Shown: piece after piece, positions 32,734 to 41,333 of the stretch
Numbering within the stretch: position 1 is the stretch's first letter
Layout of the letters: each line of letters begins with the position of its first letter
Made by a program: the position numbers and the translations under genes
Notes under the pieces: generated by a model
What the model saw: the letters and a program-made list of their open reading frames with translations, nothing else
What the model was told of the DNA's origin: nothing
Databases searched by the model: none
NCBI GenBank assembly: GCA_965227645.1
Contig: OZ245773.1
Coordinates: 372,001-436,000, forward strand
DNA from: Flavimaribacter sp024343425
GTDB lineage: Bacteria; Pseudomonadota; Alphaproteobacteria; Rhizobiales; Rhizobiaceae
DNA: 64,000 nucleotides
Direction of reading: 5' to 3'

Positions 32734-33591
32734 TCAGGCGGCTTGCAGCGTGGTGCCGTAGGTAATGCCCTTTTCCTTCAGCCAGCGGCGATAGGCGATC
32801 GAGGTGGCGTCTGCGCGGGTCGGAATTTCGGTGCGCGGCTCCAGCGGCAGCAGGACAGGTCGCTGGTTTTCCAGAATGATCCGGTCCTGCAGGAAGATCA
32901 GCTGCTGGAAGTGGACCAGCGAGGCGAGCGTCGACTCGTCGTCGATCAGGTACATGACCGGATGGGCCCGGCAGAAATCCTCTTCCACGGGCTGCACGAA
33001 CAGGCAGATCACGTCCCAGCGATTGGCGGCGTTCGGGCAGGTCTTGTAGAGCAGCGTCGTGAACGGAGTCATGACCCGGTAGATATATTGCGTCATGATG
33101 CCTTCATTGGCCGAAAGCGCCGCCTGCGGCTGGAAGAACTTGCAGTTCGTCGCCCAGACCTCGTCAACGTCGCGGCGAATTTCGGCATTGTAGTGGGTGA
33201 CTTCCGTATGCGGCTCCGATCCCAGGATGTCGGTGTGCACGAAGGGGAAATGCGCGAGATCGAGGAAGTTCTCGACGATTCTCAACCCGGATGCTTTCAC
33301 GGACACCGCGCCGCAGGGAACGTAGCGGCGGTCGGGCTCGTCGGTTTCGGGAACCGGAAAGATATCGCGCTCGGGCGCGCCGAGCGTTGCCCAGATGAAA
33401 CCGAAGCGCCGTTTGATAGGCAGCGGCTCTTCCCGGTCGGCGGCCTTGACGACAACCTCGCCGTCCTTGCCGCGCGTCACCTGAAGGTCGACGCCAAGCA
33501 ACCGGTTCGTGGACGTTCCAAAGGGAATATCCGCTTCGGTGTCGATCACGTACCACTGATCGAGAGCCGCCTTTTCCGCAATCGTGCTCAT
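32734..33591 (-). CDS. NdmC-like Rieske-less non-heme iron oxygenase, paralogue 1
   Basis: 285 residues. It is the catalytic part of a Rieske oxygenase alpha subunit. D111, H114 and H119 in ENFLDLAHFPFVH match the mononuclear iron facial triad spacing, with D236 (LQDRIILENQ) as a likely third ligand. The N-terminus keeps the first strands of a Rieske domain (QWYVIDTE..NRLLGVDL) but jumps directly to FGFIWATLGAPE, so no CxH...CxxH cluster motif exists. Length and C-terminus (PTRADATSIAYRRWL) recall NdmC, the methylxanthine N7-demethylase subunit that borrows electrons from a separate Rieske protein. A paralogue lies at 48965. Likely acts on a modified purine. Confidence 0.82.
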   Translation of the reverse strand: MSTIAEKAALDQWYVIDTEADIPFGTSTNRLLGVDLQVTRGKDGEVVVKAADREEPLPIKRRFGFIWATLGAPERDIFPVPETDEPDRRYVPCGAVSVKASGLRIVENFLDLAHFPFVHTDILGSEPHTEVTHYNAEIRRDVDEVWATNCKFFQPQAALSANEGIMTQYIYRVMTPFTTLLYKTCPNAANRWDVICLFVQPVEEDFCRAHPVMYLIDDESTLASLVHFQQLIFLQDRIILENQRPVLLPLEPRTEIPTRADATSIAYRRWLKEKGITYGTTLQAA

Positions 33592-33602
33592 GCCAGTTCT
33601 CC

Positions 33603-35003
33603 TTAGTGACTGTAGATCCTGTCCATGACGTCTTCGTGCTTCTCAAGCCATGCCGGAATGTCGACATCCCGGAATTCGCCCTGGGTGATTATTTCACGAC
33701 CATTGATGAAAGAATAGTCGACTTTGAACGGCCCGCACATGACGAGGGCGGCCAGCGGATCGCGTTTCGTGCCCGACAGGCCGAGCTGGCGCAGTTTTAA
33801 CGCAATGAAATCCGCGCTCATGCCCGGGGCCAGATAGCCGATATCGTCGCGGCCGAGAATGTCAGCGCCGCCGCGCGTCGCCATGGTCAGCGCCTCGCGC
33901 GCGGAGAGCGCGCCGGGCGTGCCGCCAAAGCCGCCGCGTCCGCCCGGTGTTTCCGACAGATATTTGTTCGGCGCGACCCGCTGCAGCATCATTGCCAGAC
34001 GCGCCTCCATGAACATGTTCGACGTGTCGTTGGACGCCGAACCGTCCACGCCCAGGCCGACATTGACGCCCTTGTCGAGCATTTCCCGGATCTTGGCTAT
34101 CCCCTGTCCGCATCGCATGTTCGCCGAGGGGCAATGGGCGACGCCCGTGCCGGTTTCGGCAAACAGATCGATCTCCTCGCTGGTCATGAAGATCGAATGG
34201 GCGAACCAGACATCCGGACCGAGCCAGTTGACGGATTCGGCGAACCCGACCGAGCGCATGCCGTAGACGTCGTGGCAATAATCTTCCTCAAACAGATCTT
34301 CGGCGAGATGCGAGTGAAGGCGCACGCCCGGGTGGCTTCGTGCGAGCGCCGCCGCGTCCTTCATCAGGCCCGGCGTCACGGAAAACGGCGAACAGGGCGC
34401 GAGAATGATCCGGCTCATCGAGTGACGGCTGTTGTCGTGGTATTGGCCGATCAGCCGTTCGGCGTCCTTCAGGATATCGTCTTCCTTTTCGACGCAGCGG
34501 TCAGGCGGCAGGCCGCCCTGGCTCTCGCCGCGCGACATGGCGCCGCGGGCGGCGTGAAAGCGCATGCCGATTTCGCGGGCCGCGTCGATGGTGGAGTCGA
34601 GCGTGCAATTGTTGGGCAAGATGTAGAGATGGTCCGACGTGGTCGTGCAGCCCGACGCGATCAGCTCGGCCATGGCGATGCGCGCCGAAACGCCCATCGC
34701 TTCATCGTCGAGATGACTCCAGATCGGATAGAGCGTCTTCAGCCAGACCAGCAGTTCATCGTCCTGAACCATGACCCGGGTGAGGTTCTGGTACATGTGG
34801 TGATGGATGTTCACCATGCCGGGCATGACGATGTGGCCGGAAAGATCGAGCACTTCGTCGGCCTGGCTGTCGCCGAGTTCGGCCGTCGAGCCGACCGCCT
34901 CGATGACGGTGTCGCGAATCAGGATCGCACCGTCCTCGATTTCCGATCCCGCGTCGTCGAAGGTCGCGAGATGGCTGATGTTCCTGAAGAGCCTGGTCGC
35001 CAT
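33603..35003 (-). CDS. 8-oxoguanine deaminase-like amidohydrolase
   Basis: 466 residues of the AtzB/8-oxoguanine deaminase branch of amidohydrolases. Seen: metal motif NIHHHMYQNLTR, TLYPIWSHLDDE, HSHLAEDLFEEDYC, FAHSIFM and the typical DGSASNDTSNMFMEARLAMMLQR (split by eye). The family hydrolyses 8-oxoguanine to urate or removes amino groups from s-triazine-like rings. Position between the oxygenase and the permease genes, with 2-11 bp gaps, puts it firmly in the purine operon. 8-oxoguanine deamination is the best guess; the substrate is inferred from family and context. Confidence 0.85.
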   Translation of the reverse strand: MATRLFRNISHLATFDDAGSEIEDGAILIRDTVIEAVGSTAELGDSQADEVLDLSGHIVMPGMVNIHHHMYQNLTRVMVQDDELLVWLKTLYPIWSHLDDEAMGVSARIAMAELIASGCTTTSDHLYILPNNCTLDSTIDAAREIGMRFHAARGAMSRGESQGGLPPDRCVEKEDDILKDAERLIGQYHDNSRHSMSRIILAPCSPFSVTPGLMKDAAALARSHPGVRLHSHLAEDLFEEDYCHDVYGMRSVGFAESVNWLGPDVWFAHSIFMTSEEIDLFAETGTGVAHCPSANMRCGQGIAKIREMLDKGVNVGLGVDGSASNDTSNMFMEARLAMMLQRVAPNKYLSETPGGRGGFGGTPGALSAREALTMATRGGADILGRDDIGYLAPGMSADFIALKLRQLGLSGTKRDPLAALVMCGPFKVDYSFINGREIITQGEFRDVDIPAWLEKHEDVMDRIYSH

Positions 35004-35005
35004 GG

Positions 35006-35941
35006 TCAGCGCATGTCGCGGTAATAGGGAACGGCGAGCGCCGCCGGGGCCGCCAGCACGCGGCGCATCCTGTGCCAGGCGAGAACCGGCACGATGATGA
35101 AGGCCATGGTTCCGAGATAAGGCAGCATGGAAAGAATGGCCGAGGCGACCGGCCAGCCGCGGGCCTGACCGACGAAACCGAGCGCCGTGATGAGGCCAAA
35201 GAGCAGGCCGGAAAGGGCGGCTGCGACCGGACGGTATCCGGCGAAGATCACGAGCGCCACCGCGATCCAGCCGCGACCGGCGACCACGCCGTCGGACCAG
35301 GAGGGAACAAAGGCGAGCGTGAGATAGGCGCCTGCGCCGGCGGCGAGCGCGGCGCCGGCGGTGACGTAGGTGAAGCGGATCAGGGTCACCCGAATGCCGG
35401 CGGCGTCGGCCGCGGCCGGATTTTCGCCGACGGCGCGCAGATTAAGGCCGTGGCGCGTGTAGAACATGAGCCAGGACAGGCTGATCGGCAGGATGATGTA
35501 GATCAGGTAGACGAGGATGTTCTGCGAAAACAGCGCCCGGCCGAGGATCGGGATCTGGTCGAGAAGCGGGATCGAGACGCCCTCGAAACTGGCGCGGGCC
35601 GGCATGCCCGAATAGTTGCGGCCGATCGTCGAGGCGAGACCGGCGCCCATGAGGGTGAGCGCCAGACCGCACAGCACCTGGTTTGCGCGCACGATGACGG
35701 TTGCGAAGGCGAAGATTGCGCCGAAGACGGCGCCGACAACAAGGGCTGCGAGAAAGCCGAAGATGGGAACGGGCGTCGCCGCGACCGTCGCGATGCCGGT
35801 GACGGCGCCCATGGCCATCAGTCCTTCTACGCCGAGATTGACGACGCCGACGCGTTCGGCGAGCACTTCGCCGATCGCCGCCAGGGCCAGAACGCCGCCT
35901 GCGAGAAAGGCCGTCGTGAGCAGTCCGGTCAAGAGATCCAT
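35006..35941 (-). CDS. BMP-type nucleoside/purine ABC transporter permease
   Basis: 311 residues, about nine hydrophobic segments. The family start LAAIGEVLAERVGVVNLGVEGLMAMGA (split by eye) is typical of the second permease in BmpA-type nucleoside importers (YufQ-like). Located 2 bp from the deaminase gene and 10 bp from the partner permease. Confidence 0.88.
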   Translation of the reverse strand: MDLLTGLLTTAFLAGGVLALAAIGEVLAERVGVVNLGVEGLMAMGAVTGIATVAATPVPIFGFLAALVVGAVFGAIFAFATVIVRANQVLCGLALTLMGAGLASTIGRNYSGMPARASFEGVSIPLLDQIPILGRALFSQNILVYLIYIILPISLSWLMFYTRHGLNLRAVGENPAAADAAGIRVTLIRFTYVTAGAALAAGAGAYLTLAFVPSWSDGVVAGRGWIAVALVIFAGYRPVAAALSGLLFGLITALGFVGQARGWPVASAILSMLPYLGTMAFIIVPVLAWHRMRRVLAAPAALAVPYYRDMR

Positions 35942-35951
35942 GGTCGCGCTC

Positions 35952-37001
35952 CTAGGTCTTTTCCCGCGTTATGCGGTAATGCGAGAGTTCGTCGCCGATC
36001 GCCGTCAGGAACAGGATCAGCCCGGTCATGGCGAGCACGGCGGAGGTCGTCAGTCCTTGTGTCTGAAGGATGATCCCGGAGTTCAGGATGAAGGCCATCA
36101 ATGCAGCCGAGAAAATCACGCCGATGCTGGAGCCGCGCGCGAGCACCGCGACCATGATGCCGAGATAGCCGAAATTGTTGGAGATGCCGCCCTGCAGCCG
36201 GTGAACCGTGCCGGCGATCTCCAGCATGCCCGCGAGCCCGGCTACGCCACCCGACAGCAGCATGACGGTGATGAGATGCCGGCGGACCGGAATGCCCGCA
36301 TATTTGGCGGCCGACGGATTGGAGCCGGACAGGCGCACCTCGTAGCCCCACCTGGAAAAGGTGAAGACGGCGGCTGTGGCGATGACGACAATGACCGCGA
36401 CCGGCAGACCCCAGTGGACGATGCCCCAGAATTCCGGAACTTCCGCCGACAGCCGCGGCGTCGCCGAATTGGCGAGGCCCACGCGGTCGCGCCAGGGTCC
36501 GGTCGAAACGTAGTAAACGAGAAGCGCCGCCACGAAATTGAGCAGCAGGGTGGTGATGAGTTCGTTGACATTGGCGTAGGCGCGGGCGAGCGTCGGGATC
36601 AGGATCCACAACATCCCGCCGATGATTCCGGCAAAGAACATCAGCACCAGTATGAGCGCCGGCGGGCCGGGCACGAACAGGCCGACGGCCGTTGCGGAAA
36701 AGGCGCCGAGATAGAACTGGCCCTCGGCGCCGATATTCCAGGCGCCGATCTGCTGGGCGACGGTGACGGCAAGCCCGGTCAATATCAGCGGGATGAAGAG
36801 GAGGGCGAGGTCTTCCAGTCCGAAAGACGATCCGAACGAGGAATCTATCACTTCGGCGGCAAGCTCGATCGGATTGGCGCCGGCGATGGCGAGAATGACG
36901 CCGGTAAAGACCAGTGCGGCGACGACTGCCGCTGCGCGCGCCGCGAAGGCGACGCCGGGATGGGCGGACGGGAGCCTCTGGAAACGCCAGTTGCCGAACA
37001 T
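35952..37001 (-). CDS. BMP-type nucleoside/purine ABC transporter permease
   Basis: 349 residues from ATG 37001 (MFGNWRFQRLPSAHPG), one base after the ATPase stop. Multiple membrane helices; conserved GAWNIGAEGQFYLGAFSAT and NELITTLLLNFVAALLVYY are typical of YufP-like first permeases of this family. Confidence 0.88.
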   Translation of the reverse strand: MFGNWRFQRLPSAHPGVAFAARAAAVVAALVFTGVILAIAGANPIELAAEVIDSSFGSSFGLEDLALLFIPLILTGLAVTVAQQIGAWNIGAEGQFYLGAFSATAVGLFVPGPPALILVLMFFAGIIGGMLWILIPTLARAYANVNELITTLLLNFVAALLVYYVSTGPWRDRVGLANSATPRLSAEVPEFWGIVHWGLPVAVIVVIATAAVFTFSRWGYEVRLSGSNPSAAKYAGIPVRRHLITVMLLSGGVAGLAGMLEIAGTVHRLQGGISNNFGYLGIMVAVLARGSSIGVIFSAALMAFILNSGIILQTQGLTTSAVLAMTGLILFLTAIGDELSHYRITREKT

Positions 37002-37002
37002 G

Positions 37003-38586
37003 TCAGGCGACCTCCCGGGTTTCCGTCGACTGTGTTCTACCGCCCATGAGAAGGCCGATTTCGTCGATGTCGATATTATGATTTTCCAGTTCGCCCATGA
37101 TCCGGCCCTCATAGAGGACGGCGATGCGGTCGGAGAGATTGAGCAATTCTTCCAGTTCCTCCGAGATGAGGACGATGCCGGCGCCGGCGTCGCGCAGTTC
37201 GACGATGTAGCGCAGCATGGTGTTGATGGCGCCGACGTCGAGGCCGCGGCTCGGATAGGCGGCCACCAGCACCTTGTTGGCGATCCGCATTTCGCGGCGG
37301 GCGACGAGGCGCTGCTGGTTGCCGCCGGAAAGGTTTCGGATCGGCATGCCGTAATCGGGAATTGCGACGTCCGCCGCCTCGGCGATCTCCTTCGACAGGG
37401 TCGTGGCGGCGGCGGGATTATAGACGCCGGCGTTCGTAATCGGCGGCTTCATATATTCGCGCATGACGGCGTTGATGGTGATGCTGAGGGCCGGCGCGAG
37501 ACCGCTGTGCAGGCGATCTTCGGGTATGTGGCCGATGCCGCCCGCGGCGTAGGCGGCGGCGTTGCGTCCGCCCATGGGCTTGCCGTCGACGATGATCTGG
37601 CCGGACGTGACGGGCCGCACGCCGGTCAGCACCTGGCTGAGTTCGCGCTGGCCGTTGCCCGCGACGCCGGCGATGCCGACGATTTCACCGGCGTGGACGG
37701 CCAGATTGATGTCGTGAAGGGCGGGAGAGCCGTCGTCGCCCCTGGCTGTCACGTTTTTCAGGCTCAACACCGGCTCTTTTGAAACCGGCGCTGCGCCTTG
37801 CGGCCGGGCGCGCATATCGTCGAGAACGATGTCGCGTCCTACCATCAGCTTTGCGAGCATGCGCGGGTCGCAGTCGGACGCCTTTTCGGTGGCGATCTTC
37901 CTGCCGCCGCGCAGGATGGTGATCCTGTCGGAAATTTCGAGGACCTCATCAAGCTTGTGGCTGATGAAGAAGACGGCGTTGCCTTCGGCGACGAAGTTGC
38001 GGAGTGCGCTGAAGAGTTCGCGCGCTTCCGCAGGCGTCAACACCGCGGTCGGTTCGTCGAGAATGAGAACGCGCGCCTGGCGCGCCAGAACCCTGAGGAT
38101 CTCGACGCGTTGCTGTTCGCCCGTGGACAGGTCGCTGATGCGCGCGCCCGGGCGCACCTGCAGATTGAAACGTTTGGCGAGATCGGCCGTGCGCCGTTCG
38201 AGTTTTGCGGCGGACGCCCTGCGCGGGGTCTCGTCCCAGCCGAGATGGATGTTTTCGGCCACCGTGAAGGCCTGGACCAGCTTGAAGTGCTGATGAACCA
38301 TGCCGATCCCGGCGGCGATAGCCTGTTGCGGCGCTGCGAATTCGCGCTTGTAGCCGTCAATGATGATCTCGCCGGCGTCGGCCTGGTAAATGCCGGTGAG
38401 GATGTTCATGAGCGTTGATTTGCCGGCGCCGTTTTCGCCGAGCAGGGCGTGGATTTCGCCCGGAAAGACTTCGAGGTCGACGTCCTGATTGGCGATGACG
38501 CCCGGAAAATATTTTGCAATCCCCTTCAGCTGAACGATCGGCGGCGTGCCGGCGGGCGGGGTGAAATGTGGGGCTGCTTCATTCAT
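37003..38586 (-). CDS. BMP-type nucleoside/purine ABC transporter ATPase (two domains)
   Basis: 527 residues with tandem ABC domains. Domain 1: Walker A GENGAGKST, signature LSTGEQQRVEILRVL, Walker B VLILDEPTAVLTP. Domain 2: degenerate P-loop GVAGNGQRE and signature LSGGNQQRLVARREM. The MVHQHFKLVQAFTVAENI stretch is typical of the YufO/NupO group. It powers purine base or nucleoside import with the binding protein at 38676-39797. Confidence 0.9.
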   Translation of the reverse strand: MNEAAPHFTPPAGTPPIVQLKGIAKYFPGVIANQDVDLEVFPGEIHALLGENGAGKSTLMNILTGIYQADAGEIIIDGYKREFAAPQQAIAAGIGMVHQHFKLVQAFTVAENIHLGWDETPRRASAAKLERRTADLAKRFNLQVRPGARISDLSTGEQQRVEILRVLARQARVLILDEPTAVLTPAEARELFSALRNFVAEGNAVFFISHKLDEVLEISDRITILRGGRKIATEKASDCDPRMLAKLMVGRDIVLDDMRARPQGAAPVSKEPVLSLKNVTARGDDGSPALHDINLAVHAGEIVGIAGVAGNGQRELSQVLTGVRPVTSGQIIVDGKPMGGRNAAAYAAGGIGHIPEDRLHSGLAPALSITINAVMREYMKPPITNAGVYNPAAATTLSKEIAEAADVAIPDYGMPIRNLSGGNQQRLVARREMRIANKVLVAAYPSRGLDVGAINTMLRYIVELRDAGAGIVLISEELEELLNLSDRIAVLYEGRIMGELENHNIDIDEIGLLMGGRTQSTETREVA

Positions 38587-38675
38587 TCATGGTGACCTGA
38601 CGCCAGGTTTTGAAAAACCGTGGAGAGGGACCAGGCGCTTGGTTCCGCCCGGTCCATTGGCATGATTGTGTTGCG

Positions 38676-39797
38676 TCAGCTGGAAAGGCCGGTGACGCCT
38701 TCGACTGACCAATCCCAGTTATAGAGTTCCAGTTCGGTCATCCTCTGGCCTTCCGGAACGCGGACTTCGCCGTTGACGTCCTTCAGTTCGCCGACGAAGG
38801 GCGACCAGCCGTCGAGCATCTTCTGGCGTACGGCGTCGGCGGCGTCGCCGACTTCCTGCGGAACGTTCTGTCCCCATGTGTCACGGTCAACGCCGCCGCC
38901 CAGCGGCAGGAGATGTTCGCCCGGCGTCCATTCGCCAGCGAGACGCTTGCCGACCTGATCGACGTAGAAGTCCTTGAAGTCGATGATGACGGAGGAGACA
39001 TAGGCGTTCGGGCCGTAGCGACGAATGTCGGTGTTCCACATGGCCGCCCATACACCGCGCTTTTCGGCGACCTGGAGGTAGCCAGCCTCGTCCATGATGC
39101 CGAACAGGAAGTCACACCCATTGTCGACCAGCGCGGTGCCGGCCTGGGTCGCGGCCTGCGGGTCGAACCAGGAGTTGATGACGATCGTCTGCAGCGTCGC
39201 GTCCGGATTGACGGTGCGCGCGCCCATGATGAAGGCGTTGGTGCTGCAGTAGACGGAGGCGACCGGGAAGGACGCGACGTAGCCGAGCTTGCCGGTCTTG
39301 CTGAGATGGCCGGCGGCGACGCCGATGACATAGGTCGGATACCAGTGGGCCAGATAGTACCAGCCGAGATTGTCCATCAGGGCGTGGCCGTTACACTCCA
39401 TGAATGCGACTTCCGGCGCCCGCTTGACGACTTCGTGCAGGAAGTCGCCGGTGGACGAGGTGTCGAAGATCATGTTCGCGCCTTCCTTGACAAACTGCCG
39501 GTAGGTGCGCGTCGCGTCGGACGAATAGGGGACGTTCTCGACTTCAAGGATGTTCTTCAGGTTGGGATAGGCTTCCTTGCAGGCAAGCAGTCCCTGGTGG
39601 TGGCTCCAGGTCCAGCCTTCGTCGGTGATCGGGCCGACGTGACCGAAACCGAGAACGGCGTCCTCCTCCTTGATCGCCGGCAAGGGCTCGGCGGCGGCCG
39701 CCTGCCTCATAAGACCGCTCGGCAGGAATGTCGAAGCGGCGCCGGCGGCGCTCATATTGAGGAATCCGCGGCGGGAAAGGTTACGTAGATTGACCAT
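38676..39797 (-). CDS. BMP-family (BmpA/Med-type) purine/nucleoside binding protein, Tat-type signal
   Basis: 373 residues from ATG 39797 (AGGGAACC upstream). The N-terminus LSRRGFLNMSAAGAASTFLPSG has the twin-arginine motif SRRGFL, so export is probably by Tat. The mature domain has GFGHVGPITDEGWTWSHHQGL and IFDTSSTGDFLHEVVKRAPEVAFMECNG (split by eye), typical of the BMP family that binds nucleosides or purine bases. It leads the minus-strand operon and is divergent from the Rieske/GST operon, so import and oxidation are probably co-regulated. Confidence 0.88.
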   Translation of the reverse strand: MVNLRNLSRRGFLNMSAAGAASTFLPSGLMRQAAAAEPLPAIKEEDAVLGFGHVGPITDEGWTWSHHQGLLACKEAYPNLKNILEVENVPYSSDATRTYRQFVKEGANMIFDTSSTGDFLHEVVKRAPEVAFMECNGHALMDNLGWYYLAHWYPTYVIGVAAGHLSKTGKLGYVASFPVASVYCSTNAFIMGARTVNPDATLQTIVINSWFDPQAATQAGTALVDNGCDFLFGIMDEAGYLQVAEKRGVWAAMWNTDIRRYGPNAYVSSVIIDFKDFYVDQVGKRLAGEWTPGEHLLPLGGGVDRDTWGQNVPQEVGDAADAVRQKMLDGWSPFVGELKDVNGEVRVPEGQRMTELELYNWDWSVEGVTGLSS

Positions 39798-40200
39798 GAG
39801 GTTCCCTTTTCTTTCTACAGGAGACCGGCAGTCCAGGACCGCGCCGTTCGTGCCGATCGAGAATAACTGTGTTTTGCAACGCAACAATTGTGCCAACCGC
39901 GACGCTTCCAGGCCGCGCCTGCTCCGTCATGGTCTGTTTTCACGAGGGTCGTCTGAGCCGTGAATGCGAGCAGACCGGGTCGGCGGTTCCGACGGCTGGC
40001 CGGACCAGTTCAAACTCCAAGGGATTACTGTTTGTTTTCGATTGGAAAAACGGTCCGGACCGCAGCCTGACAAAAAGCAGTTGTTCGGAATAGAGAGAAT
40101 TTTTTGAACGTGGCTTTGCGTCAAACGCAACAGTTCGGATCAAAAAACCACTTGAAAGCTGAAGCGCGCGCGGACTAGAATGCCTACGAATAATGCAAGA
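39798..40200. other. Divergent intergenic region between purine operons
   Basis: About 500 bp (to 40308) separate the divergent transporter and oxygenase operons. I see no convincing gene here. It must hold both promoters; the only clear structured site is the inverted repeat at 40201-40230. Confidence 0.5.
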
Positions 40201-40230
40201 CTAATTATTAGGCAATTATCCAATAATTAG
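40201..40230. promoter_or_regulatory. Inverted repeat CTAATTATT-N12-AATAATTAG
   Basis: Nine-base perfect arms (40201-40209, 40222-40230) in the intergenic region, about 80-110 bp upstream of the acylphosphatase-like gene. The AT-rich, widely spaced dyad is the kind of site bound by LysR-type activators. The LysR regulator at 43783-44736 in the same operon is the natural candidate. Confidence 0.55.
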
Positions 40231-40308
40231 GCATCGAGTACGGGTTCAACGTGATCAATACTGCATCCGAAAGTGTATCGGCCGGAACATGTCGGAACAA
40301 GCGTCGAA

Positions 40309-40599
40309 ATGGTCGCGCCTGCCATGACTGAGGCGGTGCAATTTACCTTTTTGGGGAGCCTTCAGGCCGACAGCTTTCTGGAGTTCGCCAAGCATCGCGC
40401 CCGGCGTCTCGATCTTGGCTACGCCTTTGGCGACTGCAGCAACGAGGCCGTAAGCGTTGCGGTGGAGGGCGATCATGACCTTGTGGACGCTTTCGAGATG
40501 GCCTGCAGCCTCGGGCCGCATGACTGCATTGTTCTGGATGTGGAACGAAAGTCCGGCGCAGCCTTGCTCGCCGGCAAAACCAAGGAGAAACTGGCATGA
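40309..40599 (+). CDS. Acylphosphatase-fold protein lacking catalytic residues
   Basis: About 96 residues (ATG 40309; ATG 40324 is an alternative). The pattern AVQFTFLGSLQADSFLEFAKHRA..LDLGYAFGDCSNEAVSVAVEGDHDLVDAFEMACSLGPHDCIVLDVE (split by eye) follows the acylphosphatase fold order. The catalytic arginine of the usual VQGVxFR loop is missing (LQADSFLEF), and the usual W-V-x-N asparagine loop is altered. A binding or structural role is therefore likelier than catalysis. Its stop overlaps the Rieske gene start as ATGA, implying coupled synthesis. It is probably a small accessory subunit of the oxygenase system. Confidence 0.6.
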   Translation: MVAPAMTEAVQFTFLGSLQADSFLEFAKHRARRLDLGYAFGDCSNEAVSVAVEGDHDLVDAFEMACSLGPHDCIVLDVERKSGAALLAGKTKEKLA

Positions 40600-41333
40600 C
40601 GGCGCCGACCGTTTGGATACCTGTGGCCCTTTCGTCGGAGATCGAAGCAGGCGCTTCAGCCGGCGCGATGGTCGACGGCAAGGAAGTGGTGGTGTGGCGT
40701 GACACCAGCGGCAAGGCGCATGCCTGGGAAGACCGCTGCCCGCATCGCGGCATGCGCATGAGTTTCGGCTTTGTCCGCGGCGACCATATCGCCTGCCTCT
40801 ATCATGGATGGCAATATGATACGGCCGGCCAGTGCCAGTACATTCCCGCGCATCCCGATCTCGACGTGCCGCAGACGATCAAGGTGCCGACCTATGCGAC
40901 AAAGGAGGCCAACGGCGTCATCTGGTCGACCTTGTCCGAAGAGGTTCCGGACGAAGCAATTCCCGGCGAAACAGACCAGGTTACCGCTCTGCGCAGCCTT
41001 TACATCGATTGTCCGGCCGCCTTTGTCCGCGAGGCGCTGGAAACCGCGTCACTGCCTGGCTTCTCGGCTTCGGAGGAAGAAACCGATTTTGCCGCTCTCT
41101 CTGACACTGTCTGGACTCTGACGACTGGCGAGGACCGGCTTTTTATCGGCGTTCAGCGGGTCAATCCTTCGCAAACAGCGCTCCATGTCGTGATCGCAGG
41201 ACCGGAGGCGACCTACGCCGGCGCCGGTCAGGCGCACTTTTCCACGTGGCTGGAAACCCTGCGGCGGAGCCTGGAAGACGGCGCGCCTGAAAAGGCCGCG
41301 TCTGCGCCCATGACGACGGCGGAGGTCGCCTGA
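40596..41333 (+). CDS. Stand-alone Rieske [2Fe-2S] protein, NdmD N-terminal-like
   Basis: 245 residues. Rieske cluster ligands C48-x-H50 (CPHRG) and C67-x2-H70 (CLYHGW) lie in an oxygenase-type Rieske domain (about 5-115). The following ~120 residues have no iron ligands and look like the linker that follows the Rieske domain in the reductase NdmD. The flavin and plant-ferredoxin parts of NdmD are absent. It probably relays electrons from an unlinked reductase to the Rieske-less oxygenases at 32734 and 48965. Its start overlaps the acylphosphatase-like stop; its stop overlaps the GST start (TGATG). Confidence 0.85.
   Translation: MTAPTVWIPVALSSEIEAGASAGAMVDGKEVVVWRDTSGKAHAWEDRCPHRGMRMSFGFVRGDHIACLYHGWQYDTAGQCQYIPAHPDLDVPQTIKVPTYATKEANGVIWSTLSEEVPDEAIPGETDQVTALRSLYIDCPAAFVREALETASLPGFSASEEETDFAALSDTVWTLTTGEDRLFIGVQRVNPSQTALHVVIAGPEATYAGAGQAHFSTWLETLRRSLEDGAPEKAASAPMTTAEVA

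Noticed and set aside
32734..33591. Oxygenase paralogues as decayed pseudogenes of full Rieske oxygenases
   Set aside because: Two separate paralogues share the same architecture, both have full frames, intact iron ligands and operon positions, and a stand-alone Rieske gene is present.
34134..35024. Long plus-strand frame opposite the 8-oxoguanine deaminase-like gene
   Set aside because: Antisense shadow of a convincing amidohydrolase gene.
38587..38675. Possible regulatory hairpin between the BMP binding-protein and ATPase genes
   Set aside because: Only weak, short complementary segments are visible; not enough to call an attenuator.
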